Source of the DNA: Thermoplasmata archaeon | Lineage (GTDB): Archaea > Thermoplasmatota > Thermoplasmata > Lutacidiplasmatales > UBA184 | DNA length: 64,000 nucleotides | Reading direction: 5' to 3' | Assembly: GCA_027306505.1 (NCBI GenBank) | Contig: DAHUZP010000057.1 | Coordinates: 1-64,000 of the forward strand | In this document: positions 8,591 to 16,695 of the stretch, one piece after another | Layout: every line of letters starts with the position of its first letter | How positions within the stretch are numbered: position 1 is the stretch's first letter | Notes under the pieces: model-generated | Told to the model about the DNA's origin: nothing | Databases searched by the model: none | Seen by the model: only the letters and a program-made list of their open reading frames with translations | Made by a program: the position numbers and the translations under genes

Positions 8591-10005
8591 CCGCTCGTGA
8601 AGTCGGAGAGCTGGCGCTGGAAGCGCTGGTGCTCCTGCGGGATGTCCAGGGGATAGCGTCCGGTGAGGCAGCCGACGCACAGGCTGCGCTCGGAAAGGTC
8701 GATCGACTCGATGAGCCCGGGAAGCGAGATGTAGCGGAGGCTGTCCGCGCCGAGCAGCTTCGCGACGTCCTCCTCGGTCCTCTGGAAGGCGACGAGCTCC
8801 TTGCGCTCCTTCATGTCGATCCCGAAGTAGCAGGGGGCGATGATCGGTGGGCATCCCACCCGCAGGTGCACCTCCTTCGCCCCGGCCTCGTGCACCATGG
8901 AGACGATCTCCCGCAGCGTGGTGCCACGCACGATGCTGTCGTCCATCAGCACCACGCGCTTGTCCCGGAGGATGCCGGGAAGAGGATGGAGCTTCACCCG
9001 TACCTCCTCCTCACGGCGCTTCTGGTCGGGGAGGATGAAGGTCCGTTCGACGAACCGGCTCTTGATCAGTCCCTCGGCGTAGGGGATCTTCGCGGCCTCT
9101 GCGAACCCGAGGGCCTGCGGACGGCTCGAGTCGGGGACCGGGACCACCACGTCCGCCGACACGGGGCCTTCCCTCGCGAGCCGGGTCCCGATCCGATGAC
9201 GGACCTCGTAGACGAGCTTCCCATCCATGATCGAGTCCGGGCGTGAGAAGTACACCCACTCGAACATGCAGTGGGCGAGACGTCGTGCGGAGGGGGTCCC
9301 CTTCGAGGTGTGCAGCACGTTCCCGCGCTCCACCGCGATGAGCTCCCCGGGAGCGACGTCGCGCACCAGCTTGCCGCCCATGAGCTCGAGCGCGACGGAC
9401 TCGCTCGCGAGCGCGTAGCCTCCCTCGAGGGTCCCCAGGCAGAGGGGACGGATGCCGAGGGGATCGCGGAAGCCGTAGAGACGATTGCCGTGCAGCAGCG
9501 TCACCGCGTAGCCGCCGGACATCTCGACCATCGCCCGGCGGATCGCGGTCGCCATGTCTCGGCTGCGGGAGAACTCGTGGGCGATGAGCTGGCCCATCGC
9601 CTCCGTGTCGGAGCTGCCGAGGAACTCGACGCCCATCGCCGTGAGGCGGGTGCGGAGCCGGCGGAAGTTGACGAGGTCACCGTTGTGTCCGAGGGCGAGC
9701 TCATCGTCCCCCATCCCCACGTTGAGGGGCTGGACGGTGTCCTCCTCCATGATGCCGGTCGTGCCGTACCGGACGTGGCCGATGCCAATGGAGCCGCGCA
9801 GCGTCTCCAGGGCCTCCCTGTCGAAGACCTCGTGGACGAGCCCGCGGGACTTGCGCGTGTAGAGCTGTCCGTGGGAGGAGGTCACAACGCCGGCCGACTC
9901 CTGGCCGCGGTGCTGCAACGCGCGCAGCCCTCGATACAGATAGGGGGCGGCGCCCTTACCGGGGACGGAGACCCCGACGACGCCGCACTTCTCGCGCGTC
10001 TCCAC
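8587..10005 (-). CDS. purF: Amidophosphoribosyltransferase
   Basis: PurF catalyses the first committed step of purine synthesis, making phosphoribosylamine from PRPP and glutamine. The 472-residue protein starts METREKCGVVG; Cys7 should become the N-terminal nucleophile after propeptide removal. The class-II glutaminase domain follows (LYRGLRALQHRGQESAG, HNGDLVN, SSDTEAMGQL). The phosphoribosyltransferase domain carries the PRPP loop VVLMDDSIVRGTT. Cysteines in GCPPIIAPCYFG and LCVGCLTG are the set that binds a 4Fe-4S cluster in Bacillus-type PurF, so this enzyme is probably cluster-containing and oxygen-sensitive. It heads an operon with nop5 and flpA, an unusual pairing of purine synthesis with RNA modification. 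Confidence 0.95.
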   Translation of the reverse strand: METREKCGVVGVSVPGKGAAPYLYRGLRALQHRGQESAGVVTSSHGQLYTRKSRGLVHEVFDREALETLRGSIGIGHVRYGTTGIMEEDTVQPLNVGMGDDELALGHNGDLVNFRRLRTRLTAMGVEFLGSSDTEAMGQLIAHEFSRSRDMATAIRRAMVEMSGGYAVTLLHGNRLYGFRDPLGIRPLCLGTLEGGYALASESVALELMGGKLVRDVAPGELIAVERGNVLHTSKGTPSARRLAHCMFEWVYFSRPDSIMDGKLVYEVRHRIGTRLAREGPVSADVVVPVPDSSRPQALGFAEAAKIPYAEGLIKSRFVERTFILPDQKRREEEVRVKLHPLPGILRDKRVVLMDDSIVRGTTLREIVSMVHEAGAKEVHLRVGCPPIIAPCYFGIDMKERKELVAFQRTEEDVAKLLGADSLRYISLPGLIESIDLSERSLCVGCLTGRYPLDIPQEHQRFQRQLSDFTSG

Positions 10006-10025
10006 GTCAGGCGGAGCCTCCGGTG

Positions 10026-10033
10026 GTTTAAGG
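10026..10033 (-). promoter_or_regulatory. TATA-like element for the purF operon
   Basis: On the minus strand the sequence reads CCTTAAAC, centred about 24 nt before the purF ATG (10005). This predicts an essentially leaderless transcript for purF-nop5-flpA. Confidence 0.45.
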
Positions 10034-10100
10034 TGTACCTGGGCCGGCGCCCCGGACCGCGGGGGAAACCTTCTCTAAGGCTCGAGGCCCCGCGCTTCGG

Positions 10101-10397
10101 ATGGAGCCGAAGGACCCCGAACCCTCCTCTGGCTCCTCTGGCTCCTCGGGACCGGGTGTCTTGGGACCGGAGCGTCTCAGGTGGACAGGCCGCCTCCTGC
10201 TCCTCGCAGGGTTGCTGATCGCGGGCGCCGGTCTCGCGACCTTCCACGCTCCCACGTGCACCGGCGGCGGACCGAGCTCCCCGGCCACCTGCACGCCCTG
10301 GGAGACCTCCCAGTGGCTCATGATCGCGGGGGTGCTCCTCGCGGTGGTGGCCCTCCTCATGTTGGCGTGGCTCGCCAAGTGGAACGCCTCGGTCTGA
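10101..10397 (+). CDS. Small membrane protein, two transmembrane helices
   Basis: The 98-residue product has a Ser/Pro-rich start (residues 1-25), a first membrane helix at about 30-48 (LLLLAGLLIAGAGLATF), a short outside loop with two cysteines (APTCTGG, ATCTPWE) that could form a disulfide, and a second helix at about 72-93 (WLMIAGVLLAVVALLMLAWLA). No family is recognised. It is divergent from purF; TCTCTAAGG at 10072-10080 is a possible TATA-like element 25 nt before the ATG. It converges with the stalk operon. Confidence 0.7.
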   Translation: MEPKDPEPSSGSSGSSGPGVLGPERLRWTGRLLLLAGLLIAGAGLATFHAPTCTGGGPSSPATCTPWETSQWLMIAGVLLAVVALLMLAWLAKWNASV

Positions 10398-10479
10398 GCT
10401 CGAGCGAGCTCGCCGTCGAAAGAGGGAGATGGAAGGGGCGGGCCCAGCACGGGCCCACCCCTAAGGGTTGGGAAGGAGT

Positions 10480-10797
10480 TCAGCCGAAGAGGGCGGAGAG
10501 CCCGGCGGACGCCTCCTCCTCGGAGACGGCCGGCTTCTCTTCTTCCTTCTTCTTCTCTTCCTTCTTCTCGCCACCCGCGTGCGCCGCTGGAGCGGCCGCA
10601 GGCGCCGCGGCGACGGCCATGGTCTCGGCCTTCGCCAGGACTTCCTGGATGTTCACGCCCTCGAGGGAGGCCACCAAGGCCTTCACCCGGGTCGTGTCGC
10701 TCTGCACCCCGGCCGCCGTGAGGACGCCGGTGATGCCCTTCTCGTCGATAGGTTTGCCTGCCGCATGGAGCAGCATTGCGCCATAGACGTACTGCAT
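10480..10797 (-). CDS. rpl12: Ribosomal protein P1 (archaeal L12), stalk protein
   Basis: The 105-residue protein is the archaeal acidic stalk protein. Its N-terminal dimerisation domain ([21 protein letters not shown]) is followed by an Ala-rich hinge ([14 protein letters not shown]), a charged Lys/Glu segment and the conserved C-terminal GLSALFG that recruits translation factors. It is the last gene of rpl1-rpl10-rpl12, with only 18 bp after rpl10. Confidence 0.97.
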   Translation of the reverse strand: MQYVYGAMLLHAAGKPIDEKGITGVLTAAGVQSDTTRVKALVASLEGVNIQEVLAKAETMAVAAAPAAAPAAHAGGEKKEEKKKEEEKPAVSEEEASAGLSALFG

Positions 10798-10815
10798 GTC
10801 TCTCTCCCTCCGAGT

Positions 10816-11721
10816 TCACTTCGTTTGGAGCTTATCGAGTGCTCGAGCCTGTCGCTCCGCCCTAATAAAGAGCGCCTCCAGGGTCTCGGGCGTGGGGAAG
10901 GCCGAGTCCAACGCGAGGGCCTTCGCCTCGCGTTGGGCACGGGCCAATAGGTGCGGCACCGTCTCGGGCGTGGCCCAGGCCAGCTCGATGCCGAGCCGGA
11001 GGGCCTGCCGGTGCGCACGGCCGAAGTCGGCGCGGATCGCGTCGAGGTCGACGGCCAGAGATTCACGGGGATAGAAGAAGTCCTGCTCGACCGCTCCGCG
11101 CAGGAGCAGGCCGACCTCGAGAGGGAAGATCTCGAGGCGGGTCAACATCGTCGCGACCTCGCGCGAGATCGGTTGGCCCTTCTTGACGACGGTCGCGTCC
11201 TTCTTGAGCACGACCTTCCCCTTCTCGATAGCGGCGGGGAAGCCCGCGTGCTGAAGCTCACCGACGATGGGGCCTGGCTTGAAGGAGGTCTCCCCGGCGA
11301 GGACGTTGATGTCCTTGGGCGCGCTCTCCCCTCCCCGCGCGGGGGCCGGCTGCCGCGTCTTCTCCATCGTCTGATAGAGCACGAAGGGATTGGACTTGGA
11401 GAGGAGGAGCGCGGTCTGGTCGGAGACGAGCGGGAGCAGTTCCTTGAGCGAGGGCCGGCTCCGGGCAGCCTCCTCCAGAGCGTGGGCGATGAGCGAGTTG
11501 GGGGCGACGCGGATGGGGTTCCCCTTCGCGGAGAGGTCCCGGCGCATCGTCTGCATCGCGGCGGCGGGCACGCCTCGTATGCCGACGACCGCGACGACGG
11601 GGTGGTCCGCGATCTCCTTCGCGAGGCGCTTCACGCCCCCGCGCTTGCGTTGGATCGCGGTCGACTCGTGGGGAGAGGGGGAACCGAACCCGGAGGACAC
11701 GGACTTGGAGGCTGCTGCCAT
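10816..11721 (-). CDS. rpl10: Ribosomal protein uL10 (P0), apparently without the stalk C-terminal peptide
   Basis: The 301-residue protein is P0, which anchors P1 dimers to 23S rRNA at the GTPase centre. The RNA-binding domain (residues about 25-130, HPVVAVVGIRGVPAAAMQ and KELLPLVSDQTALLLSKSNPF) and the inserted domain (KPGPIVGELQHAG, KVVLKKDATVVKKG) are clear. The C-terminal helices that bind P1 follow (REAKALALDSAFPTPETLEALFIRAERQA is split by a conserved Pro). The protein then ends ALDKLQTK, with no Ala/Glu hinge and no LFG ending, unlike most archaeal and eukaryotic P0. The N-terminus carries about 20 extra Ser-rich residues. It sits 29 bp after rpl1. Confidence 0.95.
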   Translation of the reverse strand: MAAASKSVSSGFGSPSPHESTAIQRKRGGVKRLAKEIADHPVVAVVGIRGVPAAAMQTMRRDLSAKGNPIRVAPNSLIAHALEEAARSRPSLKELLPLVSDQTALLLSKSNPFVLYQTMEKTRQPAPARGGESAPKDINVLAGETSFKPGPIVGELQHAGFPAAIEKGKVVLKKDATVVKKGQPISREVATMLTRLEIFPLEVGLLLRGAVEQDFFYPRESLAVDLDAIRADFGRAHRQALRLGIELAWATPETVPHLLARAQREAKALALDSAFPTPETLEALFIRAERQARALDKLQTK

Positions 11722-11750
11722 GGTGATCCACCCACCTTCCTGTGCGAAGC

Positions 11751-12389
11751 CTACCAGAGCCGCACCGACGGCCCCATGCTCGTCTTCACGTAGACGCTCG
11801 CGATGTTGTGCCGCCCACGCTCGAGCTTGCCGGTGATGCGGTTGAGGACGAGCTGGAGGTTCTCGGCGAGGTCCTCGGGCGTCATATCCCGGGTCCCGAC
11901 CGGAGCGTGGAAGGTGCGCTTGCCCTTGTTGCGTACGCGCAGTCCGCGCTTGAGGTTCTGGATGATCGCGGTGGGGTCGCTGCCCGGGGCGATAGGGCGG
12001 GGCACCTTCCCTCGCGGACCCATGACCTGACCGAGCTTCTTACCGATCGCAGGCATCATCGGAGCCTCGGCGAGGAAGAAGTCTATCGCGTTGACCTGCT
12101 TGCGCGCGACGCGCTTGGTCTTGAACAGCTCGTCCATCTGGTCGGGCGTCACCACGAGGTCGGCGACCGCTCGGACCTTCTGGGCCATCTCTCCGCTAGC
12201 GAAGATGCCCACCTTGATGGGCTTGCCGCGACCTTTGGGGAGGTTGACGTCCTCCTCCACGCGGTTCTTCGGGAGGGTGAGGTCGAGTTCCTTGAGGTTG
12301 ACCGCCACCTCAACCGACTCGACGAACTTGCGTTCCGGGGCCACCTTGAGGGCTTCCCGGATAGCTTCGAGAGGGGTCTTCTCCGCCAT
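11751..12389 (-). CDS. rpl1: Ribosomal protein uL1
   Basis: The 212-residue protein is L1 of the large subunit, in the mobile stalk near the E site, and in archaea also a translational repressor of its own operon. Typical segments include LTLPKNRVEEDVNLPKGRG, DFFLAEAPMMPAIGKKLG and VMGPRGKVPRPIAPG. The ATG at 12387-12389 fits the normal N-terminus MAEKTPLEAIREAL; the longer open frame upstream is not homologous. It is first in the stalk operon and follows a strong TATA box. Repression by L1 binding to the leader is known in Methanococcus; here the predicted leader is only about 13 nt, so such a site would have to lie inside the coding region. Confidence 0.96.
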   Translation of the reverse strand: MAEKTPLEAIREALKVAPERKFVESVEVAVNLKELDLTLPKNRVEEDVNLPKGRGKPIKVGIFASGEMAQKVRAVADLVVTPDQMDELFKTKRVARKQVNAIDFFLAEAPMMPAIGKKLGQVMGPRGKVPRPIAPGSDPTAIIQNLKRGLRVRNKGKRTFHAPVGTRDMTPEDLAENLQLVLNRITGKLERGRHNIASVYVKTSMGPSVRLW

Positions 12390-12422
12390 GGACGTACCGT
12401 GCGGCGCGGCGAGAGGAAATAC

Positions 12423-12432
12423 CATATAAAAG
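12423..12432 (-). promoter_or_regulatory. TATA box of the rpl1-rpl10-rpl12 operon
   Basis: On the minus strand the sequence is CTTTTATATG, the clearest TATA box in this part of the window. It is centred about 39 nt before the rpl1 ATG, giving a predicted leader near 13 nt. Confidence 0.7.
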
Positions 12433-12475
12433 GGTAGGGAGCCGGACCACCGAGGCCAAGACCGACTCCCCGCCC

Positions 12476-12763
12476 TCAGCTCGAGCCGTCCTCGCGGACG
12501 GGGAGGCCCTGGTGGTCCTCCTGTCCGCAGCAAGCGAGGGGGTTGCGCCCGTGGCGACAGACGCCCACGGTGCCAGAGCTCTCGTGTACGTAGCCCATGC
12601 CGTCCACGAAACGAAGCGTCCCCTCGCACCAGTGGCAGGTACGAGGTTCGGCGTAGGAGGTCTGACGAGCCTTCTGGCAGGCGGGGCATAGGTCGCTTGG
12701 GAGCTCCTCGTCGCTCTCCTGGCCTACCACGATGCCACAGTTCCAGCATCGATAGAACGGCAT
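12476..12763 (-). CDS. Small double zinc-ribbon protein, 95 aa
   Basis: The product opens MPFYRCWNCGIVVG and contains LCPACQKARQ, then CHWCEGTLRF and CRHGRNPLACC, giving two likely zinc ribbons of the CxxC-type. No enzyme domain is present; such proteins bind nucleic acid or protein partners. The ATG at 12761-12763 is used because the first ribbon begins at once after it. It lies 86 bp upstream of rpl1 on the same strand, but the strong TATA box between them suggests separate transcription. Function unknown. Confidence 0.7.
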   Translation of the reverse strand: MPFYRCWNCGIVVGQESDEELPSDLCPACQKARQTSYAEPRTCHWCEGTLRFVDGMGYVHESSGTVGVCRHGRNPLACCGQEDHQGLPVREDGSS

Positions 12764-13004
12764 CGTCCCGCGGTGGCCTCCGGATGGACCGAGCATGGGC
12801 GTGAACGGATTTACGTTCTCCCCAGGATGGGCACCCTCACACGGAGCGGTGATCGCAGGGCCCGACCCACCTCGAGACCTTCTGTGCGCTCGGAGTTCGC
12901 GTGCACCCAAACTGCTATTATGAGAATGCCCTGCTCTCGCGTGACGAAGGCCCTCTTTGGTCGCCCCGCCGGTGGCCTGGGGGGATTCGGCCGGCGAACG
13001 AGAC

Positions 13005-15005
13005 ATGGGCGAGCACCTGACCGAGGTCCGCAAACTGGGGCCGGCCTGGTCGCAGTTCGAAGCCTACTGGGCTCAGCCCGCGCCCTCGAAGGTCCCAGCC
13101 CCCGCCCTCGTCATCATCCACACGATCCGCGGGCTCACCGAGCACGAACGGGCGCTCGCTCGGGCCTTCGCGGACCTCGGCTTCGTCTGCGTGGTCCCCG
13201 ACCTCTACAGCCATCAGCGCATGCAGGTCCCTGTCGAGGATGCCCGCGAGGTGGAGCGCCTGCTCCGCGAGGTGACCTTCGATGGCAGCTTCGTCCCGGG
13301 GTTCGAGCAGGCGATCGCGAGCCGTACCCGGCAGGACCAGGAACGGCTGCACAACGCGGCCCGCATCGGGGTCTACGCTCCCGACCCGAACGCCCTCGCG
13401 GACCTCAAGGTGTGCGTCGCCGCGCTGCATGCGACGCCCGGCGTCGACCACGACCGCATCGCCTGCCTCGGCCTCAGCATGGGCGGGGGATACGCGTGGA
13501 CCCTGGCGACCGTCGAGCCCCGGGTGCGGGCGACGGTCGTGTTCTACGGTCGGCCGCTCCTCCCCTACGATCAGCTCGCGAAGCTCTCAGGGCCGGTGCT
13601 CGCCGTGCACGCCGGAGAGGACACACGACTGACCGACCTCCTCCCGGAGGTCGAGCAGGAGATGTCCTACCGCGGCCGCTCCTTCACCCACATCACCTAC
13701 CCCGGCGTGCACCACGGGTTCCTCAACCCGGAGGCCCTCACCTACCACCGGGGGTGCGCGCGCGACGCGATCTTCCAGGTGTTGACCTTCCTCAAGGAGT
13801 CGGAGGGGAAGCTTCCAGCCCCCGCCGACAAGTCGCTGAAGGACCGGGTCCTCCCTGAGGACGCCGCGCCCGCGCCCCGGCCAGCCCCGCCCGAGGAGAA
13901 GGTCACCGAGGAAGCCGCCATCGAGCCCAACCCCGAGGAGGCAGCTCCTCCCGAGGCGGAAGCCGCTATCGAGGAGGCTCCGACGGAAGCCGGGCAGGAA
14001 GCGACACCTGAGGGCGAGCAGGAGGAAGCTCCCCCCGCCGAAGGGGAGACCTTCGAAGCCGTGACCGAGGAGGAGCCTCCACAGGGCGAGGTCGAGGAGA
14101 CCCCCGCCGATACCGCCCTCGCTGCCGAGCCCGACGAACCGTCCGAGGAGACGGCTCCCGCGGAGGGGGCCCCGGGAGAGGAAGCTCCGGAAGAGGAGGC
14201 TCCCCAAGAGGGAACGCCGGAAGAGGGACCTTCCGAGGCAGGAGCTCCGACGGAAGAAGCCCCCGGATCGGAGCCCCTGAACGAGAGCGCGTCTCCCATC
14301 TCCAATCCTGAGGAGGCCCAAGCGGAACCGGAGGCCGAAGGTTCCGACGGGGAAGCTCCGGTCGAGGAGAGCGCGGTGGCGCCCGAGACGGAGGAGGTCC
14401 CCCCCACCACCCAGGAACACGAAGAGGAAGCGTCGGCCCCCGGGCCGGAGGCGCCCGTGCGGGCGGCCAGTCCACCCGAGCGGCCCGGGAAGGCCGTGGT
14501 GCCGCGAGGTGCGCCGGTCCCCGAGGCCCCTCGGGTCGTTCCGTCAACTGCGAAGCCAGCTCCAGGGAAGAGCAAGGCCGAGGTGAGCGCGGCCGACGTG
14601 GAACTGCTCATCAAGGGGCACATCCCGGTCGCCGACTCCCGCCTGCCCGCCCCTCCGATCAAGGAGGCGCGGAGCAAGCCGGCCATGGACACCCGCAAGG
14701 GCCGCGTGCCGGAGAGGAGGCCGGCCCCGCCTCCCCCCGCGAAGGCGACGCCCCCGACGCCGAAGCGACCCCCGGAGCGCCATATGCCCTCGAAGCCCCC
14801 CGAGAAATCGGGCAAGGGGAAGGGGGCACCGACCGCCCGCCCGAGCCCGCCTCCCCGAAAGGTCGTCCCGGTTCGCGCAGTCCCGAAGGTGAAGCCCAAG
14901 GCCGCTCCCCCTCCATCCAAGGGCCGTCGGGACCCGAGAACGCTCCCGAGGTCCAAGCCGAAAACGCCTGAGCGGCCGAGAAAACCTTCCCGCAAGGCTA
15001 AATAG
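13005..15005 (+). CDS. Dienelactone-hydrolase-like alpha/beta hydrolase with long charge-segregated tail
   Basis: Residues 1 to about 265 of the 666-residue product are an alpha/beta hydrolase of the dienelactone hydrolase family: VIIHTIRGLTEHERALARAFAD, the nucleophile elbow GLSMGGGYAW (Ser instead of the Cys found in classical dienelactone hydrolase), an acid in HAGEDTRLTD and the histidine in VHHGFLN. The catalytic triad thus looks complete. The remaining 400 residues are disordered: first an acidic Glu/Pro/Ala-rich part (about 280-485), then a strongly basic Lys/Arg/Pro-rich part (about 500-666) ending KPSRKAK. The tail may bind nucleic acid, membrane or the ribosomal products encoded downstream; this is speculative. 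ATG 13005 fits the domain start. The substrate is unknown. Confidence 0.82.
   Translation: MGEHLTEVRKLGPAWSQFEAYWAQPAPSKVPAPALVIIHTIRGLTEHERALARAFADLGFVCVVPDLYSHQRMQVPVEDAREVERLLREVTFDGSFVPGFEQAIASRTRQDQERLHNAARIGVYAPDPNALADLKVCVAALHATPGVDHDRIACLGLSMGGGYAWTLATVEPRVRATVVFYGRPLLPYDQLAKLSGPVLAVHAGEDTRLTDLLPEVEQEMSYRGRSFTHITYPGVHHGFLNPEALTYHRGCARDAIFQVLTFLKESEGKLPAPADKSLKDRVLPEDAAPAPRPAPPEEKVTEEAAIEPNPEEAAPPEAEAAIEEAPTEAGQEATPEGEQEEAPPAEGETFEAVTEEEPPQGEVEETPADTALAAEPDEPSEETAPAEGAPGEEAPEEEAPQEGTPEEGPSEAGAPTEEAPGSEPLNESASPISNPEEAQAEPEAEGSDGEAPVEESAVAPETEEVPPTTQEHEEEASAPGPEAPVRAASPPERPGKAVVPRGAPVPEAPRVVPSTAKPAPGKSKAEVSAADVELLIKGHIPVADSRLPAPPIKEARSKPAMDTRKGRVPERRPAPPPPAKATPPTPKRPPERHMPSKPPEKSGKGKGAPTARPSPPPRKVVPVRAVPKVKPKAAPPPSKGRRDPRTLPRSKPKTPERPRKPSRKAK
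14997..15005 (+). promoter_or_regulatory. TATA-like element for eL42-eS27
   Basis: GGCTAAATAG overlaps the stop codon of the hydrolase gene and is centred about 28 nt before the eL42 ATG (15030), suggesting that the translation cluster has its own promoter. Confidence 0.45.
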
Positions 15006-15029
15006 AGAACCCCGCTCGGCCGCCCGCCC

Positions 15030-15317
15030 ATGCATTTCCCGAAGGAGATCTCCACGTACTGTCCGAAGTGCAAGACGCACACGGAGCACGACGTGGAGAA
15101 GGCCAAGAAACGTGCCGCTAGCGAGCTCGCTTGGGGTCAGCGCCGGTTTCGGCGGGCCCAGCGGGGATACGGTGGATTTCCGCGTCCGAAGCCCGAGGGC
15201 CGCGCGAAGGCCGTGCGCCGCGTCTACCTCAAGTACCGTTGCAAGAAGTGCAAGTACGTGGTCCAGCCCAAGTCGTTCCGCGCGAGCCAGCTCGAATTCT
15301 CGGAGAAGAAAGGTTGA
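15030..15317 (+). CDS. rpl44e: Ribosomal protein eL42 (L44e)
   Basis: The 95-residue protein of the large subunit E site has the expected zinc-binding cysteines (TYCPKCKTHTEHDVEKAKKR at the start, YRCKKCKYVVQPKSFRA at the end) and the basic middle RRFRRAQRGYGGFPRP. Its TGA shares a base with the ATG of eS27 (TGATG). The order eL42-eS27-aIF2alpha-Nop10 is a classical archaeal translation cluster. Confidence 0.97.
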   Translation: MHFPKEISTYCPKCKTHTEHDVEKAKKRAASELAWGQRRFRRAQRGYGGFPRPKPEGRAKAVRRVYLKYRCKKCKYVVQPKSFRASQLEFSEKKG

Positions 15318-15529
15318 TGGCGGCACCTGAGGAAGGCCTTCCGGCGGTCGACGCCCCGCGAGTGCGGGCGCCCTTCGTCGTGGTGAAGTGCAAGGACTGC
15401 TCGAAGGAGCACGTGATCTTCTCTCGACCGGCTTCGCCGGTCAACTGCAGCATCTGCGGGGCGCCCCTCGCGAGCCCGACCGGTGGCCGGGGCAACTTCC
15501 TGGGCGAGGTCGTCCGGACGGTGGCGTGA
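15317..15529 (+). CDS. rps27e: Ribosomal protein eS27
   Basis: This 70-residue small-subunit protein has a four-cysteine zinc ribbon (VKCKDCSKEHVIF and VNCSICGAPLASPTGG). The ATG at 15317 overlaps the eL42 stop by one base, which fixes the start and implies coupling. Confidence 0.96.
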   Translation: MAAPEEGLPAVDAPRVRAPFVVVKCKDCSKEHVIFSRPASPVNCSICGAPLASPTGGRGNFLGEVVRTVA

Positions 15530-15562
15530 GCTCTCTCCCCGGTGGGAGGGCGAGGTAGGGAC

Positions 15563-16339
15563 ATGCCGCTAAGGGGAGACTACCCCGAGGAAGGGGAGCA
15601 CGTCGTCGCGACGGTCCAGTCCGTCCGCAACTTCGGGGCCTTCGTGACCCTTGACGAGTACGAGGCGCGCGAGGCGTTCATCCACCTTTCAGAGGTCGCG
15701 ACGGGGTGGGTCAAGTACATCCGCGACTACATCCGCGAAGGCCAGAAGATCGTCGCACGGGTCATCCACGTCGACAGGGACTCCAAGCAGATCGACCTCT
15801 CGCTCAAGCGGATCAACGAGCACCAACGGCGCGAGAAGCTGCAGAGCTGGAAGAACGAGCAGCGCGCGGACCGCCTCCTCGCGGTCGTCGCAACCTCGCT
15901 CAAGCTTGACCTCCCCCAGGCCTACCAGCAGTTCGGCGAGGGGCTGGTCGAGCGCTACGGCTCCCTCTTCAAGGCCTTCGAGGTCGCCTCGGTGGAGCCG
16001 AAGAAGCTCGCCCAGGACGGCTTCAAGGGCGCCTGGGTCCAGGCCTTCACCAAGACCGCTCAGGAGAGCATCGCTCCGCCCAAGGTCTCCGTCTCGGGCA
16101 CCCTCGAGGTGGCCCACGGCGGGGCCGAAGGGGTGACCCACGTCCAGAAGGCGCTCTCGGCGGCGGAAGCGGTCCTCCCCGACCAGGTCGAGGTGCAGTA
16201 CGTGGGCGCCCCGAAGTACCGCCTCGTCGTGACGGGCTCGCAGTACAAGCAGGCCGAAGAGGTCCTGAGGAAGGCGAGCGAAGCGGCGATGTCCAGCATC
16301 AAGAACAGTGGCGGTCGCGGGAGCTTCACGCACTCGTGA
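15563..16339 (+). CDS. eif2a: Translation initiation factor aIF2 subunit alpha
   Basis: aIF2alpha is part of the heterotrimer that brings initiator Met-tRNA to the ribosome. The 258-residue protein has an N-terminal S1/OB domain (EGEHVVATVQSVRNFGAFVTL, REAFIHLSEVATGWVKYI, KQIDLSLKRIN), a central helical domain and a C-terminal alpha/beta domain that contacts the gamma subunit (YVGAPKYRLVVTGSQYKQAEEVL). Length is normal. The start at 15563 follows a GGCGAGG run. Its TGA overlaps the GTG of Nop10. Confidence 0.97.
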   Translation: MPLRGDYPEEGEHVVATVQSVRNFGAFVTLDEYEAREAFIHLSEVATGWVKYIRDYIREGQKIVARVIHVDRDSKQIDLSLKRINEHQRREKLQSWKNEQRADRLLAVVATSLKLDLPQAYQQFGEGLVERYGSLFKAFEVASVEPKKLAQDGFKGAWVQAFTKTAQESIAPPKVSVSGTLEVAHGGAEGVTHVQKALSAAEAVLPDQVEVQYVGAPKYRLVVTGSQYKQAEEVLRKASEAAMSSIKNSGGRGSFTHS

Positions 16340-16668
16340 GAGTCTCGTCGGCTTCCCAGGCCTCGAAAGGACCCACCGACCTCCGTCGCTGCCGGGCCTG
16401 CGGGCGCTACACGTTCCAGGAAGGCTGCCCCTCGTGCGGCTCCCCCACCGGGAAGCCCCATCCGGCCCGCTGGTCGCCGGAGGACCGCTACGCCCGCTAT
16501 CGACGGGCGCTCTTCGCGGCGACGGAGCGCGAACGTGCCGGTGCGACCTCAGGGGAGTCCCAGACCACCTCCGGGCAGGCACCGTCCGAAGCTTCCGACG
16601 CCGCAGAGTCGGAGCGCCCCGCTCCCTCGCGGTGGACGCGCCCGTCTCCCGATCCCGAGCACCATTAA
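16336..16668 (+). CDS. nop10: H/ACA RNP protein Nop10 with C-terminal extension
   Basis: Residues about 15-57 are a complete Nop10: LRRCRACGRYTFQEGCPSCG is the zinc ribbon and PHPARWSPEDRYARYRR the linker and helix that contact Cbf5. Nop10 takes part in RNA-guided pseudouridylation. Archaeal Nop10 is normally 55-65 residues; this one has 110, with a disordered Ser/Glu/Pro-rich tail. GTG at 16336 overlaps the aIF2alpha stop (GTGA). Confidence 0.93.
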   Translation: MRVSSASQASKGPTDLRRCRACGRYTFQEGCPSCGSPTGKPHPARWSPEDRYARYRRALFAATERERAGATSGESQTTSGQAPSEASDAAESERPAPSRWTRPSPDPEHH

Positions 16669-16670
16669 GA
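16663..16670 (+). promoter_or_regulatory. TATA-like element for the winged-helix regulator gene
   Basis: CATTAAGA overlaps the Nop10 stop and is centred about 29 nt before the ATG at 16696. Confidence 0.45.
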
Positions 16671-16695
16671 GCGGCGCTGTCTTCGGGGGAAACCG

